From: Burkholderia sp. Ax-1724
GTDB lineage: Bacteria; Pseudomonadota; Gammaproteobacteria; Burkholderiales; Burkholderiaceae
Assembly: GCF_011752995.1 (NCBI RefSeq)
Contig: NZ_VWWL01000038.1
Span: 1-48,783 of the forward strand
Direction: 5' to 3'
Length of the DNA: 48,783 nt
The notes beneath the pieces were generated by a model, which saw only the letters and a program-made list of their open reading frames with translations, was not told the DNA's origin and did no database searches. Positions 11,215-19,834 of this stretch are shown piece by piece (the first letter of the stretch is position 1; each line of letters opens with the position of its first letter). Made by a program: the position numbers and the translations under genes.

Positions 11215-12084
11215 GTGACAGACGTCAAAACACTCGCGGATCGCATCGAGGATCTGCTGCCCCAAACGCAATGCACGAAGTGCGGTTATCCCGCATGCCG
11301 CCCCTATGCCGAAGCCGTCGCAAGCGGCGCCGCGCACTATAACCAGTGCCCGCCCGGCGGCGCCGAAGGCATCGCGCGCCTCGCCGCGCTGCTCGGCAAA
11401 CCGGTGCTTCCGCTCAATTCCGCCAATGGCGTCGAACGCGCACGGCCGCTGGCGGTTATCGACGAACAGGTTTGCATCGGCTGCACGCTTTGCATGCAAG
11501 CATGTCCAGTCGATGCAATAGTTGGTGCACCGAAACAGATGCACACGGTCGTCGCCGAACTGTGCACCGGTTGCGATCTATGCGTGCCGCCCTGCCCGGT
11601 CGACTGCATCGCGATGCTGCCCGTCACCGGCGAGGCGACCGGCTGGGATGCGTGGAGCCAAGGCCAGGCCGATGCCGCGCGCGAGCGGCATCACCGTCAC
11701 GAAACGCGTCTTGCGCGCGAACGCGACGCCGCCGAAGCGCGTGCTGCGGCGCGGCGAGCTGGCAGCGCCGGCGCCGCGGTGAGTCCGGCAAGCGTAGCGG
11801 CCGCGGCGTCAGCCGAGGGTGGCGCGGCAGCGCCTGCCGCCCCGGTTACGGCTACCGCCGCCGACGCCGAAGCGAAGAAACGCGCAATCATCCAGGCCGC
11901 GCTCGAACGCGCCCGCAAGAAGAAGGAAGAAATGACCGCGACAGGCCAGGGACCGCTCAACACCGAGAACGTCAGCGCCGACGTGCAGGCCCAGATCGAC
12001 GCCGCCGAAGCGCGCCGCCACCGTCTCGGCCTCGGCACGGCGCCCGGGAACGGCAAGCCGCCCAAACCGTCCGAGCCGCGCTGA
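11215..12084 (+). CDS. rnfB: RnfB/RsxB-like ferredoxin subunit, stand-alone
   Basis: RnfB is the electron-entry iron-sulfur subunit of the Rnf/Rsx ion-motive complex. This 289-residue copy starts with GTG. It carries the Fe-S domain cysteines C20, C23, C28 and C45 (QCTKCGYPAC), then two bacterial ferredoxin [4Fe-4S] motifs, C87-C90-C93-C97 and C117-C120-C123-C127, each ending CPVD. Two things differ from classical RnfB: the N-terminal membrane anchor is absent, and there is a tail of about 110 residues rich in Ala, Glu, Arg and Lys. No rnfA, C, D, G or E lies nearby. The gene precedes nth, a recurrent order in beta- and gamma-proteobacteria. It may act as a soluble electron carrier, but that is inference. 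Confidence 0.87.
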   Translation: MTDVKTLADRIEDLLPQTQCTKCGYPACRPYAEAVASGAAHYNQCPPGGAEGIARLAALLGKPVLPLNSANGVERARPLAVIDEQVCIGCTLCMQACPVDAIVGAPKQMHTVVAELCTGCDLCVPPCPVDCIAMLPVTGEATGWDAWSQGQADAARERHHRHETRLARERDAAEARAAARRAGSAGAAVSPASVAAAASAEGGAAAPAAPVTATAADAEAKKRAIIQAALERARKKKEEMTATGQGPLNTENVSADVQAQIDAAEARRHRLGLGTAPGNGKPPKPSEPR

Positions 12085-12151
12085 GCGCATGCGAAACCGC
12101 GCACATTCGCCCGGTTAGCCGAGCCGCCCCCCACCCACCGACACGCTCCGC

Positions 12152-12796
12152 ATGAACGCGAACAAACGCCGCGCTATCTACGAAACGCTTCAGAGCCTGA
12201 ATCCGCATCCAACCACCGAGCTCGAGTACACGACGCCGTTCGAACTGCTGATCGCGGTGCTACTGTCCGCGCAAGCAACGGACGTGTCGGTCAACAAGGC
12301 GATGCGCAAGATGTTTCCGGTCGCGAATACGCCGCAGAAGATCTTCGATCTCGGCGAAGCAGGCGTCGCGGACTACATCAAGACGATCGGCCTGTATCGC
12401 ACGAAGGCGAAGAACGTCATCGCGACCTGCCGCATCCTGCTCGACCAGTACGGCGGCGAGGTCCCCGAGGATCGCGAGGCGCTCGAAAGTCTGCCCGGCG
12501 TCGGCCGGAAAACGGCCAACGTGATCCTCAACACGGCGTTCGGCCATCCGACCATCGCCGTCGATACGCACATCTTCCGCGTCGCCAACCGCACCGGGCT
12601 CGCGCCGGGCAAGGACGTGCGCGCGGTCGAGACGGCGCTCGAAAAATTCACGCCCGCCGAGTTCAGGCAGGATGCGCATCACTGGCTGATCCTGCATGGG
12701 CGTTACGTGTGCAAGGCGCGCCGGCCCGAATGCTGGCATTGCGCGATCGAGCCGCTGTGCGAGTTCCGCCCGAAGACGCCGCCGCCCGATCTGTGA
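12152..12796 (+). CDS. nth: Endonuclease III
   Basis: This 214-residue bifunctional DNA glycosylase/AP lyase removes oxidised pyrimidines in base excision repair. It aligns without gaps to the E. coli enzyme over most of its length. The helix-hairpin-helix reads LPGVGRKTANV, with the catalytic lysine at residue 120. The catalytic Asp138 lies in AVDTHIFRVANRT. The C-terminal [4Fe-4S] cluster shows the C-x6-C-x2-C-x5-C spacing (CKARRPECWHCAIEPLC). It sits 67 bases after rnfB and precedes DUF1841, probably in one transcription unit. Confidence 0.97.
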   Translation: MNANKRRAIYETLQSLNPHPTTELEYTTPFELLIAVLLSAQATDVSVNKAMRKMFPVANTPQKIFDLGEAGVADYIKTIGLYRTKAKNVIATCRILLDQYGGEVPEDREALESLPGVGRKTANVILNTAFGHPTIAVDTHIFRVANRTGLAPGKDVRAVETALEKFTPAEFRQDAHHWLILHGRYVCKARRPECWHCAIEPLCEFRPKTPPPDL

Positions 12797-12817
12797 GCGG
12801 TTTGCGGTTTGCGGTTT
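12797..12817 (+). repeat. Three copies of a 7-bp tandem repeat
   Basis: GCGGTTT is repeated three times directly after the nth stop codon. It is short and non-coding. Confidence 0.6.
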
Positions 12818-12983
12818 GAAAGGCGATGCGGCGTGGCGCAAACAACGGTGCGGCGCCCGCGCGACGCGGCTCGGCCGCGCTCCGTCGGAAGCACCGCCAG
12901 CGCCCACCCGCACCCCATCGCACCCGGCGTAAAATAACGGGTTCGCGCACGCGACGCGCCCACTCCCACGCACCGGTTCCACG

Positions 12984-13418
12984 ATGTTCAATCCCAGCCG
13001 CGACGAAGTCCGCCTCTTTTTCACCGATACCTGGCGCAAGCAGCGTCAGGGGGAAATCCTGACGCCGCTCGAGGCCATCGCCGCCGACTGGATCGTCGAG
13101 CATCCGGAATATCACGCCGATCTGAGCGACGGCGCCGCCGCCCAGGCGCAGGACTATTCACCCGAGCGCGGGCAAACCAACCCGTTCCTGCATCTGTCGA
13201 TGCATCTGGCGATCTCCGAGCAACTGTCGATCGACCAGCCGCCCGGCATCCGCGCGGCGCACGACCGGCTCGCCGCCCGCCTCGGCTCGACGCACGACGC
13301 GCAGCACGCGATCATGGACTGCCTCGGCGAGACCATCTGGGAAGCACAGCGCACCGGCACGCCGCCGGACACCGACGCGTATCTGCAACGGATCGAACGG
13401 CGCGCGACGCGCGACTGA
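12984..13418 (+). CDS. DUF1841 family protein
   Basis: The 144-residue cytoplasmic protein opens MFNPSRDEVRLFFTDTWRK and contains YSPERGQTNPFLHLSMHLAI, features of DUF1841, a conserved proteobacterial family of unknown function. It is mostly helical with charged faces and has no membrane segment. It follows nth by 187 bases, a linkage seen repeatedly in related genomes. A strong terminator lies about 120 bases downstream. No function is proposed. Confidence 0.88.
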   Translation: MFNPSRDEVRLFFTDTWRKQRQGEILTPLEAIAADWIVEHPEYHADLSDGAAAQAQDYSPERGQTNPFLHLSMHLAISEQLSIDQPPGIRAAHDRLAARLGSTHDAQHAIMDCLGETIWEAQRTGTPPDTDAYLQRIERRATRD

Positions 13419-13537
13419 GCCCACGTTGCACCTGCCGAGCATGACTGCGCGCAAGACGCCGGCCCGGGCTCGTTCATCGACACGCAACACACCTCAGGTA
13501 CGCGCCCGACAGCAAGCCAAAGCCTGGCCCCCAAAGC

Positions 13538-13566
13538 AAAACACCCCGCCAAGGCGGGGTGTTTTT
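13538..13566. terminator. Bidirectional terminator
   Basis: ACACCCCGCC pairs with GGCGGGGTGT across a two-base loop, with A-rich DNA on the left and TTTTT on the right. It lies between the convergent DUF1841 and cytochrome genes. Confidence 0.9.
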
Positions 13567-13662
13567 CGTTCTCCGTTCGCGCAATCACACGATTGCACGA
13601 CGAATCTCGCGGGAGCAAGCGCCGGCCACCCGGCGCCCACGTCGACCTGACTTCAGGCGGGC

Positions 13663-14046
13663 TTACTTCTTCTGCACGAGATCGCCGTCGAGCGATTCGA
13701 CATAGGCCGCGATGTCCTTCATGTCGCTGAGCGACAGGCTTTGCACCTGCGCCTGCATGATCGCGTTGTTGCGGCCGAAATGCGGATTGCCGGTGCCCAT
13801 CTGATACTGACGCAGCGCCCAGTAGACGTAGTCGCTATGCTGACCGGCCAGCTTCGGATACTCCGGGCTGACGGGCTTGTTCAGGTTGACGCCGTGGCAG
13901 GCCGCGCAGTTGTGGCTGTCGGCCAGCACCTTGCCGTTGGACGCGTCGGCCGCGTGCGCGGCGTTCGCTGCAACCAGACCGATCACTGCCGCCGACGCGC
14001 ATGCAGCCTTGAACACCGTGTGGAGTGCCTGTTGGGGCTTAATCAT
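13663..14046 (-). CDS. Class I cytochrome c (c553-like), exported
   Basis: The 127-residue protein has a signal peptide ending around ANAAHA-ADA, followed by a single heme c site CAACH near residue 46 and a Met-bearing C-terminal region (GRNNAIMQAQVQSLS) that could give the distal ligand. The end DMKDIAAYVESL is typical of c553/c4-like domains. It would be a small periplasmic electron carrier. The start is well supported by AGGAG shortly before the ATG. It lies 56 bases after a related cytochrome gene and is probably cotranscribed with it; the pair looks like a tandem duplication that diverged. Such pairs often feed terminal oxidases, but none is in the window. Confidence 0.92.
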   Translation of the reverse strand: MIKPQQALHTVFKAACASAAVIGLVAANAAHAADASNGKVLADSHNCAACHGVNLNKPVSPEYPKLAGQHSDYVYWALRQYQMGTGNPHFGRNNAIMQAQVQSLSLSDMKDIAAYVESLDGDLVQKK

Positions 14047-14102
14047 GAGATCTCCTATCCCGCGAATTTGATTAGCTGGTGACCCACGCCTAACGACGCC
14101 GA

Positions 14103-14471
14103 TCACTTGTCGGGATTGTTTTGCGAAGCGGCAGTTTGCGCGGCGTAGTAAGCGGCGATGTCGGCAATGTCCTGATCCGACAGCGAGGCCGCGATGGCGT
14201 GCATCGTGTCGAAATGGCGGTCGCCCTTCTTGTAGGCATGCAGCGCGTTTTCGAGGTAGGCCTGATTCTGGCCGCCCAGCTTCGGCACGCGGAACACTTC
14301 CGGATATGCCGTGCGGTATTCGGGAATACCGTGGCAGCCGATACACATCGCGACCTTGTCCTGGCCCGCTTTCGCATTGCCGACGACATCCGCTGCCTGC
14401 GCGCTGGCCGCATAGCCCGCGAGCACCGACAACGCTGCGATCACGACGTGTTTGCCGACGAATTTGTTCAT
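14103..14471 (-). CDS. Class I cytochrome c, exported
   Basis: The 122-residue protein has a signal peptide (MNKFVGKHVVIAALSVLAGY, ending ASAQA-ADV) and a heme c site CIGCH near residue 43, followed by GIPEYRTAYPEVFRVPKLGG and a distal Met within FDTMHAIAASLS. The C-terminal helix is DQDIADIAAYYAAQ. It belongs to the same family as the next cytochrome and leads the two-gene unit. It is divergent from moxR. Periplasmic electron transfer is very likely; the partner is unknown. Confidence 0.92.
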   Translation of the reverse strand: MNKFVGKHVVIAALSVLAGYAASAQAADVVGNAKAGQDKVAMCIGCHGIPEYRTAYPEVFRVPKLGGQNQAYLENALHAYKKGDRHFDTMHAIAASLSDQDIADIAAYYAAQTAASQNNPDK

Positions 14472-14799
14472 AGCATGTAACCTGGCTTGAGGGGAAACGG
14501 GCGCCCAGAAAGGCAACGGCCCGCGCCGTTCTTTTTGTAGGGTAGCCACGCAGGCAAAAAATCGGGCCCATTGTACCGCGACGCCGCGCCGAACGTCCAC
14601 AGACGCCGAAGCGCCGCGCCACCTGCCCGCGCGCCTTGTCCAGCATGCCGCGCAGGCGCTTCTGCGGCCGTCCGCACGCGCCCACGCAACGCGGCACACG
14701 GCGGGGCCCGATACCGCCCGACACCTTACGCGAGCCGGTTTCAGGGCAACAGGTCTTCTGACTTATACTGGGTTTTTTCCCGAACACGAGCATCTCGCC
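14472..14799. other. Divergent intergenic region, cytochromes / moxR
   Basis: No gene is seen. A plus-strand TATACT at 14764-14769 lies about 30 bases before the moxR ATG and could be its -10 box; the -35 is poor. The middle of the gap is GC-rich and holds only shadow frames. Confidence 0.4.
14764..14769 (+). promoter_or_regulatory. Possible -10 box for moxR
   Basis: TATACT lies 30 bases before the moxR start. No good TTGACA-like -35 is found at 16-18 bases, so the call is weak. Confidence 0.3.
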
Positions 14800-15642
14800 A
14801 TGCGTTTCGAAGGCTCATCGCAGTACGTCGCCACCGACGACCTCAAGCTCGCGGTCAACGCCGCGATGACGCTCAAGCGTCCGCTGCTCATCAAGGGCGA
14901 GCCGGGCACCGGCAAGACCATGCTCGCCGAGGAAGTCGCCGCCGCGCTCGGCATGCCGCTCCTGCAATGGCACATCAAGTCGACCACCAAGGCCCAGCAG
15001 GGCCTGTACGAATACGATGCGGTCTCGCGCCTGCGCGATTCGCAGCTCGGCGACGAGCGCGTCAAGGACATCCGCAACTACATCGTCAAGGGCGTGCTGT
15101 GGCAGGCGTTCGAGTCCGACGAGCAGAGCGTGCTGCTGATCGACGAGATCGACAAGGCCGACATCGAATTCCCGAACGACCTGCTGCGCGAACTCGACCG
15201 CATGGAGTTCTACGTCTACGAGACGCACGAGCTGGTACGCGCGAAGCATCGCCCGCTCGTCATCATCACGTCGAATAACGAGAAGGAGCTGCCCGACGCG
15301 TTCCTGCGCCGCTGCTTTTTCCACTACATCAGGTTTCCGGACGCGACAACGATGCAGCAGATCGTCGAGGTGCACTACCCCGGCATCAAGAAGGAACTGC
15401 TCGCCGCGGCGCTGCAGAGCTTCTTCGAACTGCGCAACGTCGCGGGGCTCAAGAAGAAACCGTCCACCTCGGAGCTGCTCGACTGGCTCAAGCTGCTGCT
15501 CGCAGAGGACATCCCGCCCGAAGCGCTGCGTTCGGCCGACCAGAAGCAGATCATTCCGCCGCTGCATGGCGCGCTGCTGAAGAACGAGCAGGACGTGAAC
15601 CTGTTCGAGCGGCTGCTCTTCATGAACCGCAACAACCGCTAA
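14800..15642 (+). CDS. MoxR family AAA+ ATPase
   Basis: This 280-residue AAA+ protein has Walker A GEPGTGKT near residues 38-45, Walker B VLLIDEIDKAD near 110-120, and sensor-1 IITSNNEKELPDAFLRRC. MoxR ATPases act as chaperones that help insert cofactors or metals, or remodel complexes, usually with a partner carrying a VWA domain. Exactly such a partner follows 96 bases downstream. In CO-dehydrogenase clusters the equivalent pair is CoxD/CoxE, but no such enzyme is encoded here, so the client is unknown. The divergent cytochrome genes are neighbours, which alone does not show a shared role. Confidence 0.93.
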   Translation: MRFEGSSQYVATDDLKLAVNAAMTLKRPLLIKGEPGTGKTMLAEEVAAALGMPLLQWHIKSTTKAQQGLYEYDAVSRLRDSQLGDERVKDIRNYIVKGVLWQAFESDEQSVLLIDEIDKADIEFPNDLLRELDRMEFYVYETHELVRAKHRPLVIITSNNEKELPDAFLRRCFFHYIRFPDATTMQQIVEVHYPGIKKELLAAALQSFFELRNVAGLKKKPSTSELLDWLKLLLAEDIPPEALRSADQKQIIPPLHGALLKNEQDVNLFERLLFMNRNNR

Positions 15643-15738
15643 CCCGCGTCGCGTGGGCGCTGCCGATCGCCACCGGGCCCTTTCGAGCCCGCCCGGCCGC
15701 AGCGCCGCCCGACCTTCCGCCGCCGCAGGACACCCAGC

Positions 15739-16914
15739 ATGCTGATCGACTTCTTCTACTCGCTGCGCGCCGCCAGGCTGCCGGTCTCGGTGAAGGAATA
15801 CCTGACGCTGCTCGAAGCGCTGAAGGCCAACGTGATCGCGCCGTCGCTCGACGAGTTCTACTACCTCGCGCGCATCACGCTCGTGAAGGACGAACAGTAC
15901 TTCGACAAGTTCGACCAGGCGTTCGGCGCCTATTTCAACGGCGTCGCGGCCACCTCGGAACTCGCCTTCGACATTCCACTCGACTGGCTCAAGAAGAAGC
16001 TGCAACGCGATCTGTCGCCCGAGGAAAAGGCGCAGATCGAGGCGATGGGCGGCCTCGACAAGCTGATGGAGCGCCTCAAGGAACTGTTCGACGAGCAGCA
16101 GGAGCGCCACGAAGGCGGCAGCAAATGGATCGGCACGGGCGGCACGTCGCCGTTCGGCAACGGCGGCTATAACCCGGAAGGCGTGCGCATCGGCGGCGAC
16201 GCGGCCGGCAACCGCACGGCGGTCAAGGTCTGGGAAGCACGCGCCTATCGCGACTACGACGACCAGGTCGAAATCGGCACGCGCAACATCAAGGTTGCGC
16301 TGCGGCGGCTGCGCCGCTTCGCGCGCGAAGGCGCGGCCGAGGAACTCGATCTGCCCGACACGATCCGCAGCACGGCGGCGAACGCCGGCTGGCTCGATCT
16401 GAAGATGGTGCCCGAGCGGCACAACAACGTGAAGGTGCTGATGCTGCTCGACGTCGGCGGCTCGATGGACGACCACGTCAAGCGCACCGAGGAGCTGTTT
16501 TCCGCCGCCAAGGCCGAGTTCAAGCACCTCGAGTTCTACTATTTCCACAACTGCGTGTACGACTTCCTGTGGAAGAACAACCGGCGCCGCCATGCCGAGC
16601 GCACGCCGACGTGGGACGTGCTGCACAAGTTCACGCCCGACTACAAGCTGATCTTCGTCGGCGACGCGACCATGAGCCCGTACGAGGTTTTGCAGCCGGG
16701 CGGCTCGGTCGAGTACAACAACGCCGAAGCCGGCGCGGTGTGGCTGCGCCGCCTCGCCGATCATTTCCCACACTTCGCGTGGCTCAATCCCGAGCCGGAA
16801 GCGCTATGGCCGTACCGGCAGTCGGTTAGCGCGATCCGCGAGGTGCTCGGGCATCGCATGTATCCGCTCACGCTCGCGGGGCTCGAGACGGCCATGCGCG
16901 TGTTGAGCAAATGA
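15739..16914 (+). CDS. VWA domain-containing CoxE-like protein
   Basis: The 391-residue cytoplasmic protein starts MLIDFFYSLRAARLPVSVKEY, the usual opening of the VWA partners of MoxR (CoxE/YehP-like). The N-terminal half is helical. The VWA fold begins near residue 230, with NVKVLMLLDVGGSMDDHVK. The metal site normally reads DxSxS; here it is D-V-G-G-S, so the first serine is glycine. Later elements (FVGDATMSPYEVL) include the expected Asp/Thr region. It forms a chaperone pair with the upstream MoxR ATPase. Substrate unknown. Confidence 0.9.
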   Translation: MLIDFFYSLRAARLPVSVKEYLTLLEALKANVIAPSLDEFYYLARITLVKDEQYFDKFDQAFGAYFNGVAATSELAFDIPLDWLKKKLQRDLSPEEKAQIEAMGGLDKLMERLKELFDEQQERHEGGSKWIGTGGTSPFGNGGYNPEGVRIGGDAAGNRTAVKVWEARAYRDYDDQVEIGTRNIKVALRRLRRFAREGAAEELDLPDTIRSTAANAGWLDLKMVPERHNNVKVLMLLDVGGSMDDHVKRTEELFSAAKAEFKHLEFYYFHNCVYDFLWKNNRRRHAERTPTWDVLHKFTPDYKLIFVGDATMSPYEVLQPGGSVEYNNAEAGAVWLRRLADHFPHFAWLNPEPEALWPYRQSVSAIREVLGHRMYPLTLAGLETAMRVLSK

Positions 16915-17006
16915 CACCCTGGGCGCAGGCCACCCGCCTCCGCGTGGCCGACGTCGCCCACGCAGCAGAATCACGCCGCTTTAACTTCGACAACAAGAAA
17001 GTATTC

Positions 17007-17030
17007 GCATGAGTTCGCGCATGAGTTCGC
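17007..17030 (+). repeat. 12-bp tandem duplication over the benE start
   Basis: GCATGAGTTCGC occurs twice head to tail, giving two in-frame ATG codons (17009 and 17021). The duplication changes the N-terminus by four residues. Confidence 0.8.
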
Positions 17031-18241
17031 CTCCTTCACCCCAGCTGTCCCCCGCCACCACGCCGCCCGGGCGTCTCAATCCGCTCGCCGATACGTCGCT
17101 GTCCGCGATCGTCGCCGGCTTCGTCGCGGCGATGACCGGCTACACCAGTTCGCTCGTGCTGATGTTCCAGGCGGGCCGGGCCGCGCATCTGAGCGACGCG
17201 CAGATTTCCTCGTGGATCTGGGCGCTCTCGATCGGCATGGCGCTGTGCACGATCGGCCTGTCGCTGCGCTTTCGCGCGCCGATCGTGATCGCGTGGTCGA
17301 CGCCGGGCGCAGCGCTGCTGATATCGTCGCTGCCGAATGTCGACTACGCGCAGGCAATCGGCGCCTTTATCGTTTGCGCGGCGCTGCTCACGCTGGTCGG
17401 CCTGACCGGCTGGTTCGACACGCTCATGAAGAAGATTCCGGCCGGCATCGCGGCGGCGCTGCTCGCGGGCATCCTGTTCGAGATCGGCATCGAGATTTTC
17501 CGCGCCGCGCAGTTCCAGACCGCGCTCGTGCTGACGATGTTCTTCACCTACCTGATCGTCAAACGCTTCGCGCCGCGTTACGCGATCGTCATGACGCTCG
17601 TGGCCGGCACGATCGCCGCCGGCGCCCTCGGGCTGCTCGATTTCAGCCACTTTCACATCGCGCTTGCGCATCCGGTGTTCACGATGCCGGCGTTCTCGGT
17701 GGCGGCGAGCGTGAGCATCGGCATTCCGCTGTTCGTGGTCGCGATGGCCTCGCAGAACGTGCCCGGCATCGCGGTGCTGCGCGCGGACGGCTACACGACG
17801 CCGTCCGCGCCGCTGATCGCGACGACCGGCATCGCCTCGCTACTACTCGCGCCGTTCGGCTCGCACGGCATCAATCTCGCGGCGATCACGGCAGCGATCT
17901 GCACCGGCCCCGAAGCCCACGAGAATCCCGCCAAGCGTTACACGGCGGCGGTCTGGGGCGGCATTTTCTATCTGCTCGCGGGCATCTTCGGCGCGACGAT
18001 CGCCGCGCTGTTCGCCGCGTTGCCGAAGGCGCTGGTCGTGTCGGTCGCGGCGCTCGCGCTGTTCGGCTCGATCATGAGCGGCCTCGCCAACGCGATGCAG
18101 GACGCGAGGCAGCGCGAAGCCGCGCTCGTCACGTTCATGGTGACCGCCTCGGGACTCACGCTGCTGTCGATCGGCTCGGCGTTCTGGGGGCTGGTCGCGG
18201 GCGTGGTGACGCAAGTGGTGTTGAACGCGCGGCGCGCCTGA
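17009..18241 (+). CDS. benE: BenE-family benzoate/H+ symporter-like transporter
   Basis: The 410-residue integral membrane protein has about 12 hydrophobic segments and BenE-type motifs: LSAIVAGFVAAMTGYTSS near the N-terminus, IAWSTPGAALL, FVVAMASQNVPGIAVLRADGY and PFGSHGINLAAITAAICTGPEAH. Characterised members import benzoate with protons. No ben or cat catabolic genes are nearby, so the substrate may be another aromatic acid or may not be aromatic at all. The start lies within a 12-base duplication, so the ATG at 17021 is equally possible. There is little Shine-Dalgarno signal. Confidence 0.88.
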   Translation: MSSRMSSPPSPQLSPATTPPGRLNPLADTSLSAIVAGFVAAMTGYTSSLVLMFQAGRAAHLSDAQISSWIWALSIGMALCTIGLSLRFRAPIVIAWSTPGAALLISSLPNVDYAQAIGAFIVCAALLTLVGLTGWFDTLMKKIPAGIAAALLAGILFEIGIEIFRAAQFQTALVLTMFFTYLIVKRFAPRYAIVMTLVAGTIAAGALGLLDFSHFHIALAHPVFTMPAFSVAASVSIGIPLFVVAMASQNVPGIAVLRADGYTTPSAPLIATTGIASLLLAPFGSHGINLAAITAAICTGPEAHENPAKRYTAAVWGGIFYLLAGIFGATIAALFAALPKALVVSVAALALFGSIMSGLANAMQDARQREAALVTFMVTASGLTLLSIGSAFWGLVAGVVTQVVLNARRA

Positions 18242-18467
18242 AGCGCCCAGGCACGGCCTATGCGCGCGAACGGATCGCAAAGGCCCGCCGTTTATGCCGT
18301 CCTCGGCGATCCGCCATAGAATAGATGCATCCGGCAGCGCGTCCCAGCCCTATCATGGGACGCGCTGCGGCGTGACCCGCGGCCGCCGGCACCGGCTCTT
18401 CCTGCCGGTACGGCGGCAATCTCATTTCTCCTGAACCACGGCGCACGCGCGCCCAGAAGGCTCGAAC

Positions 18468-19421
18468 ATGACAACCGCACTCGATCAACTCAAGCAATAC
18501 ACCACCGTCGTGGCCGACACCGGCGACTTCCAGCAGCTTGCGCAATACAAGCCGCGGGACGCGACCACCAATCCGTCGCTGATTCTGAAGGCCGTGCAGA
18601 AGGACGATTACCGGCCGCTGCTCGAAAAGACCGTCAAGGCGCATGCGTCGAAGCCGGTCGGCGCGATCATCGACCAGTTGCTGATCGCGTTCGGCACCGA
18701 AATCCTCAAGATCATCCCGGGCCGCGTGTCGACCGAAGTCGACGCGCGCCTGTCGTTCGACATCGAAGGCTCGATCGCCAAGGGCCGCGAGCTGATCGCG
18801 CTGTACAAGGACCACGGCATCGGCCGCGAGCGCGTGCTCATCAAGCTCGCGTCCACCTGGGAAGGCGTGCGCGCGGCCGAGGTGCTGCAGAAAGAAGGCA
18901 TCCACTGCAACATGACGCTGCTGTTCTCGCTGGCCCAGGCCGCCGCCTGCGCGGAAGCGGGCGCGCAACTGATTTCGCCGTTCGTCGGCCGCATCTACGA
19001 CTGGTACAAGAAGAACGCCGGCAGCGCGTGGGACGAAGCGAAAGACGGCGGCGCCAACGATCCGGGCGTCAAGTCGGTGCGCCGCATCTACGCGTACTAC
19101 AAGAAGTTCGGCTACAAGACCGAGGTGATGGGCGCGAGCTTCCGCACGACCTCGCAGATTCTCGAACTGGCCGGCTGCGATCTGCTGACCATCAGCCCGG
19201 AATTGCTGCAAAAGCTGCAGGAGAGCGGCGACCCGGTCGAGCGCAAGCTGTCGGCGCAAATGTCGGGCGACGCGGACATCGAGCGCGTGCCGGTCGACGA
19301 AAAATCGTTTCGCTTCCTCGTCAACGACGACGCGATGGCGACCGAGAAGCTCGCCGAAGGCATCCGCGCGTTTGCGGCGGACGCGGTGAAGCTGGAGAAG
19401 CTGATCGACGCGCTGCGTTGA
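18468..19421 (+). CDS. tal: Transaldolase
   Basis: The 317-residue enzyme moves a dihydroxyacetone unit between sedoheptulose-7-P and glyceraldehyde-3-P in the pentose phosphate pathway. The Schiff-base lysine is Lys126 in RVLIKLASTWEGV. The N-terminal signature DATTNPSLI and the later MGASFRTTSQILELAGCD are typical of the TalB class. Length is normal. GAAGG lies a few bases before the ATG. It appears monocistronic, followed by a tandem-repeat tract and a terminator. Confidence 0.97.
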   Translation: MTTALDQLKQYTTVVADTGDFQQLAQYKPRDATTNPSLILKAVQKDDYRPLLEKTVKAHASKPVGAIIDQLLIAFGTEILKIIPGRVSTEVDARLSFDIEGSIAKGRELIALYKDHGIGRERVLIKLASTWEGVRAAEVLQKEGIHCNMTLLFSLAQAAACAEAGAQLISPFVGRIYDWYKKNAGSAWDEAKDGGANDPGVKSVRRIYAYYKKFGYKTEVMGASFRTTSQILELAGCDLLTISPELLQKLQESGDPVERKLSAQMSGDADIERVPVDEKSFRFLVNDDAMATEKLAEGIRAFAADAVKLEKLIDALR

Positions 19422-19457
19422 TGCGCGGAGCGTAGCCGCGGTTGCGGTGGCCCGTCG

Positions 19458-19520
19458 GCTCTGCCGCTCTGCCGCTCTGCCGCTCTGCCGCTCTGCCGCT
19501 CTGCCGCTCTGCCGCTCTGC
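19458..19520 (+). repeat. 8-bp tandem repeat, about 7.9 copies
   Basis: GCTCTGCC is repeated seven times perfectly, followed by GCTCTGC. The tract lies between the tal stop codon and the tal terminator, so it is transcribed with tal but apparently not translated. The unit is not a multiple of three. Confidence 0.95.
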
Positions 19521-19576
19521 AGTATGAAGCGGCCAGTCGCGCGGCGGCCAGCGGCAACGCAAGGCATCATCACAGG

Positions 19577-19613
19577 ACGGCCCTGAACCTCGCGGTTCAG
19601 GGCCGTTTCGTTT
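19577..19613 (+). terminator. Terminator of tal
   Basis: ACGGCCCTGAACC (19577-19589) pairs perfectly with GGTTCAGGGCCGT (19594-19606) around TCGC, followed by a T-rich tail. Confidence 0.9.
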
Positions 19614-19834
19614 GCCTCTCGCCGTTTGCCGTTTGTGCAGCCCAAGCCGATACCCAACTCGCAAGGCACCCGACGTCCGCACGCTCCCACACCACGCCGC
19701 CTACTCCTGCGCCTCACCGTCACAAACCACGCACGGCAGACGACTACAATCGACCCCACACCCGCCCCGTCTCGCCGTCACGCGCGGAGAAACGGCGGCA
19801 GTCGGCCCACGCCTGATCTTTCAAGGAGACGATC

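Larger units (their letters stand above)
19422..19834. other. Intergenic region after tal
   Basis: It holds an 8-bp tandem repeat (19458-19520) and the tal terminator (19577-19613). The rest, to the VOC gene, shows no gene. Confidence 0.5.

Noticed and set aside
19321..19759. Minus-strand frames with repeated AAERQSGR units
   Set aside because: Translation of the 8-bp repeat array; no real gene context and overlaps the end of tal.
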